Made by a program: the position numbers and the translations under genes
Shown here: piece by piece, positions 49,033 to 60,273 of the stretch
How positions within the stretch are numbered: the first letter of the stretch is position 1
Layout of the letters: each line of letters starts with the position of its first letter
NCBI RefSeq assembly: GCF_008831285.2
Contig: NC_045141.1
Location: 19,278,848 to 19,342,847 of the forward strand
DNA: 64,000 nt
Direction of reading: 5' to 3'
DNA from: Nymphaea colorata
Taxonomy: Eukaryota > Streptophyta > Magnoliopsida > Nymphaeales > Nymphaeaceae
Notes under the pieces: model-generated
Told to the model about the DNA's origin: nothing
Databases searched by the model: none
The model's input: the letters and a program-made list of their open reading frames with translations, nothing else

Positions 49033-49611
49033 ACATCAATCTCGTAGACCATAGTAATATGATTCAAGTTCGAGGGGGTTAGGAGATTGACTAGCTTTCT
49101 TTATTGTTTTAATCCACACCGTCTGCGCACGTGTATGTGTGTGAGAAACTAAACTACCAGCTTCTGGCCACTGGCGTCCAAAAGCACCACTCTTGGCTGC
49201 CTAGCTAAAAGAGGAGCTGAGGTTGGGTTTAGGAAACATCTAGAAATGGGATACCCCTACTTAACAAGGCATGAAGTCTTACCTCCAAGCATGCTTGCGT
49301 CAAAGAACCACTTAATTAGTCTCCATGGCAAGCGGGAGAATGTGAAAACAAACTTTTATGTTGCCGACGATTAGCCAGTTTGTTTTGAGACTCTTAAACC
49401 ATGTCAAATAAGTTTTGAGAGTTGAGACTTTTTTTTAGTTTAATTAAGTACAACCTTGCCTTATTGTTCACCCGTAGATAATCTTTTTCCTCAAATGCTC
49501 CATTGCCAACGAATGTGAGATTGAGAAGCTCTGTCTCCTTAGCTACTACTCCTTAATAACTGGAGAAAAACAGTAACCTGGCTTCACCATTGTTAAACAG
49601 AAAAAGATTGA

Positions 49612-49648
49612 GCACCAGGCAGGGTACGTGCACCAGGCAGGGTACGTG
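49612..49648. repeat. 18-bp tandem duplication
   Basis: GCACCAGGCAGGGTACGT occurs twice in direct tandem. Confidence 0.9.
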
Positions 49649-50022
49649 TAAAGCAACACAGTTCTATAGGGCTGTCAATTGATTGGATTGGATTTGTTCA
49701 ATTACAAATCTGAATTTAGAATCATTTGATCACATATTGGAAAGGAAAAGGGATCCTATAATGGAATCTGGGTTTTCGTTAAGCCAACTCCGGGTACCAT
49801 CTGATTGGATGGTATCCTATTTAGTCCAACTCGGTAAAGCATGGATCCGACCCGTGACCCAACCGTTTAAATCTCTATACTAAGACCCGGTTCGTGGATC
49901 CAAAATCCGATATGATATGCGGCCCTAAATTCTAATTCCCTCTTTTGTTCCCCTCCAAAACCAAAAACCCCCAAACTTTTCAAAATTCGAAGTGAGAAGC
50001 CCCTCCGCGAACCAGAGCAGAG

Positions 50023-53000
50023 ATGAAGAAGAGAAGGTCGAGAAAGATGGCGGAGAGAGAGGGCGGTAATGATGATGATGAGGAGGAGGAGGAGGAGGAG
50101 CAGCTGCTGCAGCGGGAGGGAGCAGTATCATCTTCGAGCCCTACCGGTCGAGTTTCGAATTATTCGGAGGGGCTCGACGCAGAAGACAGTGATCTCGGAT
50201 GCTTGGAGGAAGAGGTGAGGGAAATGGGGGAGAGGATCCTCAGCTACAGGCGGACAGTGCCAGAGCAGCTTAAGGTGGCGATTGGGTCATTCCTCGTTAC
50301 CTCCCGTCCGGATCTGACACGATTTGGTGGTGGTGCGGATGATGTCGCTATGGGTGTGTACCTCTTCTGCTCACATTTTTTTCCGTTGTGGTGACCGTGT
50401 CTGTTTTCGAGCGTATCTTCGGTTTAGATGGTCAGTCGGTCCTGCTTTTCCGAAAAGGTTTATGGTTGGAGGATGCTGTGACTGAAAGTTTTAGAAGTTA
50501 GGGTTTTGCTGCTTCTTTTTTGAAAAGAACGACTTCGACTTTCTTTTTTCTTTTCTTTTTTTTTTCCCCAAGTATCATTGGTTCTAATTGTCTTATCTTC
50601 TTGTGGTTGTTAACTGGGTTATTCCTTGCCATTTGGGGGAATGTTATTATGAGCTTTCCTCGTGGCAGCTTGAAATGGAAGGTTCCCCTTCTCTAGGCTA
50701 CTTCGTTCACGGGAAGATGAACCTATGGTTAGGTTGTACGTTTGCCTTCTTTGTGCTGTGTGTTTCTTTTTTGTTTGCATTTTCCTTTTCTTTTCGAGGG
50801 GATGGTTTTATGTGTTCTTAGGACACGAAGTGAGGTGGAGTGGCCATGTAATCCATGTTGGAAAAGCTTCAGTTTTCTTTCTTTTGTGTTTGAAAAGAAG
50901 CGTTAGATTTCTTATTTCAATTTAATGGCAAGGTTGGCGTTGTTCCTTGTTGCTTTTTGTTGTTATAACTTTCGTTTTTGCATGAGCTTAATCTTCAGCC
51001 TGGTATACTTTTTCTGCAATTCAGTAATATTTTGGAAGTGAAAGGGTTTTGAATAACTTATTATGAGATTGCAACTGCTTTGTGAAGCTTCAGTGTATAA
51101 TTTCTTTGTCATTTCTCCATTATAAACTTTGGTCGTGAGCTTATTTGTTGTTCAACAGTCAACACTATCTAAGTTGTGAATTTTTTTGAGCGGCACCAAC
51201 AACATTTTACCCGTTTCATCTTCTCATATTGGTTGGGTTCTGTCCACCACTTGTTGAACTTCAAAATTATATTTTCTATGCAATTTTAAGCTAATATTCG
51301 AATTTGAAATTTGTATAAACCTCCTTGTTCTGTTAAGAACTTTTTTGATGCCACAGAACATGACATTTCATGGAATCCGTATTCCATGACGTGGTGGGGT
51401 TTGCAGAGGTGTAAATGCTGTGGGTGGTATGCATAGAACTCAAATTCTGCATTCCAGATTCATCAAATTAAACATCAGCCATTTTAGTGGAAACGCTGAG
51501 GAACAAACACTCATTCTTTCATGGGAGAATTCAGTTTCCGCTTGATGCAACAGTGTTGCAGGCAGGCCAAGGCATTCTGTCCTGTTTCTGGAATGCACAG
51601 GAATGGGAGAACAGGGAGTTCGCATTCCATGCATTTCACGAAAGGGAACCAAACACCCTTTAAAATTCCCCTACATGTCCGAGAGTAATCATTCCTTGTT
51701 TATTTATGGTGTTTCACTATTGTCATTGTGGGAAATTTATGTCCAAAATTTGTCTATGTCAAAGGTTTCATATGTTATTTCCAAGGCTGTGTCACTTGTT
51801 AAGTGTGTTCTGAGTAACAGGATTTAGGGCGAGATAGTACTAGTGTTATTTATAGCATATCCTTATGAATACTGTTGACTATGGATGTCATCAACCGTCT
51901 GTACAAATTCTAGCCACTCTCTGTGCCATGCGTGCTAGTGTCCTTAGGAGCCACCTCAAATTTTACTGTTCTTTAGTGCCGAAGAATATGCTTTGAAAGG
52001 TTTAGACTTTAGATGCATGAAGTTATTAATAACTTATAAATGTTTCATGTGCATCACATGATTCAAATGCCTAAGAGTTGCTGTAATTTGACTTGTTTGG
52101 CTCATATTGAGACATCATAATTAGATTTCTGAATTTCATATGTGCATATTCAATATGGACCAGAAAAATTCCAGTTGATCAATGGTAGTGTTTCACCTAA
52201 TATGATGTCTGGATATTTTAAGATTGGCAATGCACTCACATAGGGAGAAATGAAACACCAAATCAGATCTTTTGATATATAAATGCCTTTTTTTTTTTAC
52301 CTGGAAACTGTGTGCATTTGAATTGGTTTAAAATGAAAATACTTTCCAGACGTCAAAAGTTTATTCATGGAACCTGATATTCATGAACTTTTCATGAAAC
52401 TTGAAAGTCAGTACTCAGTAGACCACGTGATACTGGGGTGTCCATTATCAAACTAGATAACGGTACGACAACATTATCTAGTTCATTTGGCAGTAGCTGT
52501 GTTGGCAAGTTGTTTTGGGTAACATTTCTAACTTTAGACCCAAGGCACAGTGACAGGAGGGCTGGCTGCAAGGTAAGTTTGTAAGTGTTCACCCCAACAA
52601 CAATAATGATTTTATTTGTAAACAAAAGTAACCTTTTTTTTTTCCTTACTCCATTTTACTTTTCTTTGGTTCCTCTTTTTCCAATGGTTCAATTGTTGTT
52701 GTGTTGATTTGGATCTTGTTCTGTTTTTTATTAAATTATTCATTATTTTTTCCTGAACGATTATTGCCTCAATTTTGAATCAAATCTTTTTTCTAAACTT
52801 TAAATTGGTTTAGTTCTACCTTCAACTCCACATATCATTTGTTAATGTTTTTTGGTCGTACAAGTTTCTTGTAGATCCCATTTTCTTTAAGCTGTCATTT
52901 TGAGCCTGGGCCTTGTGGAATATGTCGTTCACCATTTGAGACCCAAAGCAATAGATTCATCATCTAATTGCACAGACGTAACAGATAAGCTGCTTGCCCA

Positions 53001-53971
53001 AGTTGACTTAGCTGCAGACGCAATGGAAGTGTGCCTTGGCCCTTGGGCATGGTTGTCAGCATTTGATGTTATATATACTTATAATGCTCTAATGCAGTTA
53101 TGTTTCTTTTACACATTATGTGTTTTATGAACACACTTCATGGCCTGACCTGCAATAGTTTTATTTTGCACCTGAAAAATGCTGTCTATTATCACCTGGC
53201 ATAGTTTACCATAAGTTTGTTGCCAAACTTTTTTCTTTGATGTCAACAAGGATTCAAACAGTTCTATTTAAGGAAATTAGTAGCTATCTTATGGTAGCAT
53301 CTGCACTCGGTCGCATATCTATAATGGTACCTGTTGGTAGGATACACGAATAATTTACTTCCTAATATATATATGTGTGTAGACATATGCATGTGTTTGT
53401 GTGTGTAGTTATGCATAGAACAAATTACTTCTGCCACTCTAAGTTAGAAGTTATAGAATATAAACATGAATGAATATATTGTTTTTCTACTATGATATTG
53501 TTCTTTTCTCGTTCTTCGTTCAAATAACATTGGTCTGAACGTCCCTGGATTTACTTTATTTCAAAAATTGGTTTTGTAATTTTAATTGGTTGTAGTTCAT
53601 TCTTTGATGTGATTATTCTTTCAATTTAACTTTCTAACTTTTGAGTGCATGACTTCTTTTTAAATGCTGAATTTGCTGCATGGCTTGCTTGATTGATCTC
53701 TTATATCAATATCTGGCTACTGACATATGCAGAAGGAGCAGAATCAACAGAGCCTGAAAGATCCAGTAACGAGGCTTCACTGTCAACGGGTGATCAAGAA
53801 ACTTCCGAGAAGTTAAGCCTCATCAAAACCAGGATCTCTAGAAATATCTCCTCAATTCCGATTATTTTGACTAGGTTGAAAACATGCATTGAAAGAATAG
53901 ACAAGCTTGAGGGGTACAAGCTTGAGACGCACATTGCATTCAAAAGGAGAAGAAGGAATGAAGCAAGCTGA
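50023..53971 (+). CDS. Uncharacterised acidic 189-aa protein
   Basis: Exons 50023-50353 and 53733-53971 join in phase (ATGG/GTGTGT to TATGCAG) to 189 aa across a 3.4-kb intron. The N-terminus is basic (MKKRRSRK), then an Asp/Glu run (about residues 17-27) and a Ser-rich stretch (SSSSPTGRVSNYSEGLD). Two helical parts follow: CLEEEVREMGERILSYRRT in exon 1, and EKLSLIKTRISRNISSIP with LKTCIERIDKLE in exon 2. It ends in a basic tail (KRRRRNE). The two helical parts could pair as a coiled coil; no catalytic motif is seen. Basic ends suggest the nucleus. I do not recognise a named family. A second ATG at codon 9 is a possible alternative start. An intronic open stretch at 52960-53025 was considered as an extra exon but does not keep phase. 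Confidence 0.75.
51340..51660. mobile_element. MITE-like remnant in intron (low confidence)
   Basis: The right end reads AAAGGGAACCAAACACCC, a very common plant MITE terminus, and the interior repeats TGGAATGC- and GCATTCCA-type words. The left end is not clear. It sits in the 3.4-kb intron of the 189-aa protein gene. Confidence 0.35.
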
Positions 53972-54938
53972 GATAATGCTTATTAGCTTGTTTGATGCTC
54001 TCCTTCAGCTTCTGCCTGTACCATATTATGTCCTCATATCCTGTACACTATCCATGTCCTGAACAGATGGTTTTGGGGGATAAGATTTGAGTGACCTGGT
54101 CTAATGAAAATGTTGCTTATAATTGGTCAATGCCGGAGATGGTGCTCAGTGCCAGACCAGCTTAACTTGTGTTCCTCCCTGATTCAGGAGTTCAGTGCAA
54201 CTGTACTTTAAATGTTGGTCCTACTAAAGAGGGTACATCGCTATTTGATGTTGTCTATTTATTTTATGGGAATTGAGCCGAAATGGGTATGCTTTGTAAA
54301 AGGTTGATCACCTGATCAGTGATCACGGTTTTGTATCCTTTCATCTTGTTTCAAATGCAGTTTATTTACCTACGAAGTTATTAACCATGGAACCGTTTAA
54401 CAAGGCTCAGTCTTGTCTTTCCTACCTCCTGTTATTGCCCTCTTTGGTAAAGCAGTTAATGGTGTAAGCACAATACTTTTGCGGACAGCTTCAGATCAAA
54501 GTTTGGTGTGAAGGGCCAGGTTTCCTGGTAATAGAAGTGTAAATGAGTGAGATTGTGTACGAGCCTTTTCTCATTTTTGGCTGTACCAAATCTATTACGG
54601 ACCTGACCTCCAATGTATTTACTTCCCCTTGGTCTGAACTGTTTTGAATTCTTGTAAGTTGTAACGAATCCGGCATTTCACAAGTTGACTGGAATCTAAC
54701 GACGTGTGGGTCTACCCTAAGTGGTCGGATGTCACCTTCAATTGGTATTTGGCTAGAAAGTTTCTTCATAAGTTCATGTGTTCTTGGAACCATTTGTTGA
54801 CAACATGTTATCCATGCAGTTGGAACTTGTTTAATCGGCACATCACGGCCGTGATTGACCTTGCCCGAACCAATAAATTTATCAAACATCGGGGAACTCG
54901 GATTCCACACTCAAAAGGTGATAATCAACGTCACAAGG

Positions 54939-55323
54939 GGTGTTTGACCGCCTTGAATTTTGATTCTAGAATTAAAAATGTAGAAACAAATTCTGTCTCA
55001 ACTTGAAACCGAAATGAAAACGTCATTTCTAGTTTCCCTTCGTGTTTGATAGTCTACAATTTTGATTTCAAAAGTAAAAATGATGTATTTGATATAAGAA
55101 TTAAAATTTTAAAGTTAATGAATTAAAACCTTCATGACATGTGCGTATGTGCGTAAAGATAAATGCAAAAATTTAAAAAAAAAATTGAATCATGGTACCT
55201 TGAATTTTATTTCAAGAATGAACATACAATTCCAAAATCAAAATCCGTTGTTTGATAATGTAATTCTCATTTCATCAAAAATGAAATTTTTTAATTATCA
55301 AATTCCGACCTCATCAAGCACAA
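54939..55323. mobile_element. MITE, most complete copy of the family
   Basis: The left end GGTGTTTGACCGCCTTGAAT and the reverse complement of the right end (GTGCTTGATGAGGTCGGAAT) form imperfect terminal inverted repeats. The centre is AT-rich and non-coding, 385 bp in all. Related fragments are at 6885-7060 and 8980-9058. It is a non-autonomous DNA transposon, superfamily not certain (hAT-like by look). Confidence 0.55.
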
Positions 55324-56429
55324 CGGTGTTACAGTAGCCCTTCCGGAGCCACATATGCACCAGGTGGGCGGATGTGGATAGCTAGATTTCTCTTTGTTCT
55401 CATCCTCCCCCAAAGCATCGTTAACACAAACATAACAGGACTTCTTTTTTTGTGGTAAGTGTCTCTTATCATATTTGAATCAGTCGATGAGTTTCGTCCT
55501 TCCTTACGAGGACAAGCAAATAGTTTTCAGCACCGTAAATATAGATCGTTACAAGAAAATTCACGTCCTCCAAGAGACGCGTCGGCGCAGGTTTTTATTT
55601 AGCAACGAACAGGAAATACGTAGGTCAAATCAAAACAAATTTTAAAGGTTTGCCTTAAATCCCAGAATTAAGTTGAATCATTGGCATTTCAGAGAAAAAC
55701 TTTTAGTATACTATAATGCTCAAGCATCATGGGCAGTAAAAGAAGACCATAATCATTTGAACCACCGTATCTTTTTTCTATGTTAGTGGAGGACAACGCA
55801 ATCTCTCTCTCTTAAAAAGGTGCCGTTATTGGATACCTTCTTGGATGATGATGAACTGTCAGCGTTAGGATGGTTCATCCCTTGTTAACAAGGGGAATGG
55901 TCGTATCGGGCATATCAATATAGGTAAGTCATATCGTCACAAGGGATCCTTACAAACTACTTTTTCCATCACAATCTGAAACAGTGGGATTAGTATGATG
56001 GTTATCATTGTCAAAGAAGATTATGGTTATCTTCTTCTAAAATAATAGATACGGTCGTTATCGATTAGCTGGGACATGGCCCCAGATCATGCCATAGAGC
56101 AGGCACTGTATTTGATACTGCAGAATATGCAACTTCTGTTTCCTTTTGAAATTAAGATGGAAGGTCTGCAATGTTTTTCCGTAAAACAAGAGACTCAGGC
56201 ACAGAATAGCTCCACAGTGAGGTCACAGTTGATCGGCCGTCAGTATACTATGGCTGCTGGCTTCGTTAACAACGTTTATTCTTGAGCCTCTGGTCACATA
56301 AAGAATCCTTCAAATCCAACTCATTTTCACCATAATCCTGCCACCAAATCTTGGTCACCATCTCACACATCCAAAATCATAGTTGAAAGTATCCTTTGGT
56401 AAAGTTAGTTAATCGTGCGATACGTTGTC

Positions 56430-56600
56430 GTAGTTAAGCGGTGAATTGATGGTCAGCAGGAGTTCAGAAGGCTATGAAGCTGTAGATTGTGATTCAAGTC
56501 TCAGACCCTGTCATTCTGCAGCTTGAGCTTTGTTCTGGTGTTCTTCTTGCAAGTCTTGCTGGTCGGGTTCGCCCGAGGTTTTCCCTCTAATGGGTGCCTC
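56430..56600 (+). mobile_element. Possible SINE-like relic
   Basis: A box-A-like TAGTTAAGCGGT at 56431 and a box-B-like GTGATTCAAGTCTC at about 56489 are 59 bp apart, a little long for a tRNA-type promoter. It is followed by GGGTTCGCCCGAGG and GGGTGCCTCGCC. This is weak and could be chance. Confidence 0.3.
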
Positions 56601-57490
56601 GCCATTCAAAAGACAGAAAACTTAAAATTCAAAAGCTATTGATTTTCAAATCTTCACAGGACCAAACCTGTAGATCAAAAGCGTTTAAACTAGAAACCAT
56701 TTGTGATGTTGATCTTTCTTTTTTAAGTGAAAGTTTCTTTTATGAGATACGAAGCGATCACCTCGCTTTGAATGGTAGGACCATCGACTATGGGTGTGGG
56801 CACGCACCTGAGACTATGCCTCAAATAAGTTTATCATCATCACGCGGCACACAACGCTGTACAGCAATTTGGAGCGACTCAGTACTCTCCAATCTCTGCA
56901 CAAATCGGTTTCTGAATCGTATCAGAGACCTTAGAAAATGATGTGTATCGGCGCACCTAGAAAATGGCTTGAAAGTTTAAATAATTTTTCTATTAATTTA
57001 TCGACCGTATCGTCTGATATGGGCTGAAAGTATCATGTTGTGGAAATGCCTGAATGCCCCCCTGCCTCATTGCCCACGTCGGCCTTTACACTCTGATATT
57101 TACGATTGACAAAGGTCTCAACCAGAAAATGGCCTTTCCCAACATCCCCATATGTTCAGAATGACGATCAGCTGAATTTATTTCTTCTTGGTCTTCTTCA
57201 CATAGAATCTACAGTAAGTTTTGAGAATGGTTAGCCGCTTAGTGCTGCATTACCAACTGATGTCACAAGCGACTTTCTGCCTTATCAGTAGACTTCAAGT
57301 TCTGCACTTTGGATCTGGCTTTTAGTCTGAGCACATAAGGCATGGTTAACCACACGGCCAATCTGTTGAATGACCACGATGGACCAATGTGTTCAGACGA
57401 TTTGATCAGTTCCTTCTAGCTCAGCTAACAATTTTGCTGCTTGTTACTTATCAACCTTCATATACACCACTCACACTCTCTCTCTCTCGT

Positions 57491-57735
57491 CTCTTATTGG
57501 TTTAAATGGTTTTTATTTAATCTAAACTACAGATGATTCTAATTTAGTGTTGGGGATCTACAGACTAAATGTGCTTATCTGTCTGAGACTGAATATATTT
57601 GAGAATCATAAATCCGGGACAGATTCAAAACGCTTTTCTCTTATTGGTTTTGTATGGATTTTATTTAATCCAAACTACAGATAATTCCACAGATAATTCA
57701 GTGTTAGTGTCCTTGGGGATCTACAGACTAAAATA
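57491..57735. repeat. Dispersed direct duplication, period about 157 bp
   Basis: The blocks CTCTTATTGG, TTTTATTTAATC, AAACTACAGAT and GGGGATCTACAGACTAAA occur in the same order at 57491-57575 and again at 57648-57735. The second copy has a small inserted piece. It is non-coding. Confidence 0.85.
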
Positions 57736-57906
57736 TGTTTTCTAAACATGAATCAGGTTTCTCATAAAAACAAATGAAACAAAAGCATAATCTATAACAA
57801 GCAACACTGAACATGTCTATAGATATATTTTCATCAAGTTAAAAGCAGGTTTGAAATACAGAGTGATAATGACCAAGATTCCTTTAAATTTGTCTATAAC
57901 ATCACC

Positions 57907-57908
<2 letters not shown>

Positions 57909-57944
<36 letters not shown>

Positions 57945-57985
57945 TAGATAGATAGATAGATAGAGGGAGGGAGGGAGGGGGAGAG
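57909..57985. repeat. Compound (TA)n-(GATA)n-(GGGA)n microsatellite
   Basis: Three different simple repeats sit end to end: about 16 TA units, six GATA units, and a short GGGA/GA tract. Confidence 0.9.
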
Positions 57986-58898
57986 AGTGTGTACCTGGTG
58001 ACTCTAGCAATCGGGTGACACTCACTTCATGAAACACTGTGTTCCTGTTACCAAGTGCTTCTGAAGGGTTATGTCTTAGTCCTCGTCTAGAACAAAAGAA
58101 AAAGGTGTTCTATAAATGCAGCCTTTAGCCCTTGCAGACGAGACCTTCAAGAGTAGCTTACTAAGGCATATCAGAAAATTCTCCCACTTGTTCCACAAGG
58201 AAAATAAGTTATGACGGTTAGTATCATGCCGCGCACTCTGGAGTGTGGACCATATTTTGCAATGGGTACCAAAAGAGGCACCTTTACTTATTGGTTTATT
58301 ATCATTTCCTTTATTTTGCAGCAGCAAGTGGTAGTCTTAGAATACTGATGGATGAAGTCATGAGTGGATGACCCTGACACAAATCATGCACCTAAAAGAA
58401 ATTTGGTCAAGATAAACATTTAGCAAAAGCACAAAAACGAAGATATCCACTGTTTGGATTAGTTCAGAATCTTTTACACCACAACTGCTGTGGAGTTGCA
58501 CTCGAAACCGTTTGTATACAGAACAAAATACTGTAAGCTATTGGTGATCCAGATGCAGAAGTAAAACAGAGAACAAGGAAAAGCTGACCAAGCTTATTTT
58601 TTATTTATGATTTTTCACATCCACAAGCTATAGTTTACACAACATACTTTATACTCACGAGATACACGTCTTTACTGACTTGGAAGAAATGGCACTCACA
58701 TTTTTCACTAAACAGATTCTCTCTTTTCTCTTTCTAGTACATAGTCCAAGAAAGCAAAAAGAACAGAATGACAGAAAGCCAAACTGGAGGATGTCATTGC
58801 CCCTCACGAGAACACGCAAGTACTAGACATGACGAACTTGACAAACACTAGAAATATGGGCCACACCACGGGATTTCTTGCACTTCTGCAGCCGTTCT

Positions 58899-60006
58899 TC
58901 ATGGCAGTCTTGCGCCTGAAAATTAAAAGCCAATCAGTTATTCGGAGAAATGCTAATAAAATTGCCACCTCCAAAGACCAGTAGTGCAACAGAAAGGGCC
59001 TATACCCACAGTTGTCTGCCTGAGTTACTGCACAGGCATTCATAGGCCTGTAGCCAACGGTTCACATAATATTACTCCACAATATCAATTGTACATGAAG
59101 CAGCACAAATATCAGGTTTCATACCACATGCACGCCATATCTCTAGAGACTTCCAGTGTACTGACGAAGGTATACCAAGTTACCAACTATAACTTGCGTG
59201 ATGGTAACGGTGTTCTACATTTACAAACTACAGTCACGTAATCTAAACTTCAGAATGCCGCTCATGTGACATAGGGAAGCACTGTAACATTCCTTGGTTC
59301 ATCTCACTCTGTTTTCTTGTGGGCAGGATGGTAAAGAAGCCGAATGAGCCAGAGCGATGCATCCATAGCTGGAAGTTAAGCTTAAGCTCAGAAAGAAATT
59401 GAGCTAAATAAAGAAGCATAAGCTGACTTGTTTCCGGTAAATATATACTGTCTCAAGTATGAAAGTGGTAGAAGTACATGAAATTACATTATTGAGGCAA
59501 GCTAAAAGATCGTTTACTTGTACACTAAAAGCACGCGGATTTGAAGCTAGAAAATGTATGAGTTTCAAACTCACTCCAAGCATATTTTATGCGAATCTGA
59601 ACATGATCATTGCAAACCAAACACGAAGAAAAGCACGAGCGGCTCTGCGTACTCTGACTTCATCAATGGGAGAGAGATTACCTGGACATGTAGGGCTGTG
59701 TGGGATTCCACAGCGTTTAGGGACTGACATGGCAACTGTGGGACTGAGACCCTGCTGACTTGAACCCAGACTAACCATCGCACAGAAACACTGAGGATCT
59801 CTGATGACCTCCTGAACAGCTTCACAGCATGCAACGGAAACATGAGCATGGATATCCTCGCTCGCCTTGAGGCATGGCAGCAGCTTCATAGCTGCAGCCA
59901 TTGGACCTTTGCTGCCGCATTCACCTGTCCCTTCGGCCACGGCTGTGGCTGTCACTAGAGAGAGTGCCAGCAGCCACAGTTTTGTCCTAAGACTCAGAAC
60001 ACCCAT
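58899..60006 (-). CDS. Secreted lipid-transfer protein, eight-cysteine type
   Basis: Exon 1 is 59682-60006 and exon 2 is only 58899-58915 (17 nt). Donor TGTCCAG/GTAATC and acceptor TTTTCAG keep phase, giving 113 aa ending TCPGARLP, the usual ending of this group. Residues 1-24 are a signal peptide (WLLALSLVTATAVA). The mature part has the eight-cysteine pattern C30, C45, C60C61, C73xC75, C99, C107, plus VPKRCGIP, typical of plant nsLTP-like proteins that bind acyl lipids in the apoplast. The ATG at 60006 is preferred over one at 60048 because a TATA box at 60067-60073 would place transcription start between them. The subfamily is not certain. Confidence 0.88.
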
Positions 60007-60066
60007 ATTCTCAAAACCAGACACGGGCAAAGAAGCCGGATGCCACATGTGAAGGGGCACAAGTGA

Positions 60067-60073
60067 ATTTATA
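60067..60073 (-). promoter_or_regulatory. TATA box of the LTP gene
   Basis: On the minus strand the sequence CTATAAATTC lies about 60 bp before the ATG at 60006. A TATA-box-to-start distance of about 30 bp puts transcription start near 60037, downstream of the alternative ATG at 60048. Confidence 0.6.
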
Positions 60074-60176
60074 GTTGAAGGAGAAGATCAGAGAGAGCAG
60101 GCGGGTGAGTGCTCAAAAGTGGGATACTGTGAACATTGGCATGTTTTTTTCTTCAAAGAGAGGTATTGAAAAGTGA

Positions 60177-60266
60177 GGATGAAGTGGAAGGTCATTTGGG
60201 TGAGTGGAAGAGAAAACTAAAGGATGAAGTGGAGGATCATTTGGGTAAGTGGAAGAGAAAACTAAC
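60177..60266. repeat. 45-bp tandem duplication in the LTP promoter
   Basis: Two adjacent copies start at 60177 and 60222, each with GGATGAAGTGGA, TCATTTGGGT and GTGGAAGAGAAAACTAA. They are 170-260 bp upstream of the LTP start codon. The copies differ at two or three positions. Confidence 0.9.
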
Positions 60267-60273
60267 TTACTAT

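Larger units (their letters stand above)
47516..50022. other. Intergenic region between CB5LP and the acidic 189-aa gene
   Basis: It contains the CB5LP 3'UTR, a long (TA)n array at 47797-47857, a (CT)n run at 48582-48611, a 41-bp tandem duplication at 48956-49032, and an 18-bp duplication at 49612-49648. No gene is apparent. Confidence 0.6.
53972..58898. other. Intergenic region with MITE, SINE-like and simple repeats
   Basis: No gene is supported. Contents are a minus-strand open frame at 54491-54910 (139 aa, unrecognised), a MITE at 54939-55323, a possible SINE-like stretch at 56430-56600, a dispersed duplication at 57491-57735, and compound microsatellites at 57909-57985. Short frames at 56594-56941 and 58076-58327 are not recognisable. 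Confidence 0.6.
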
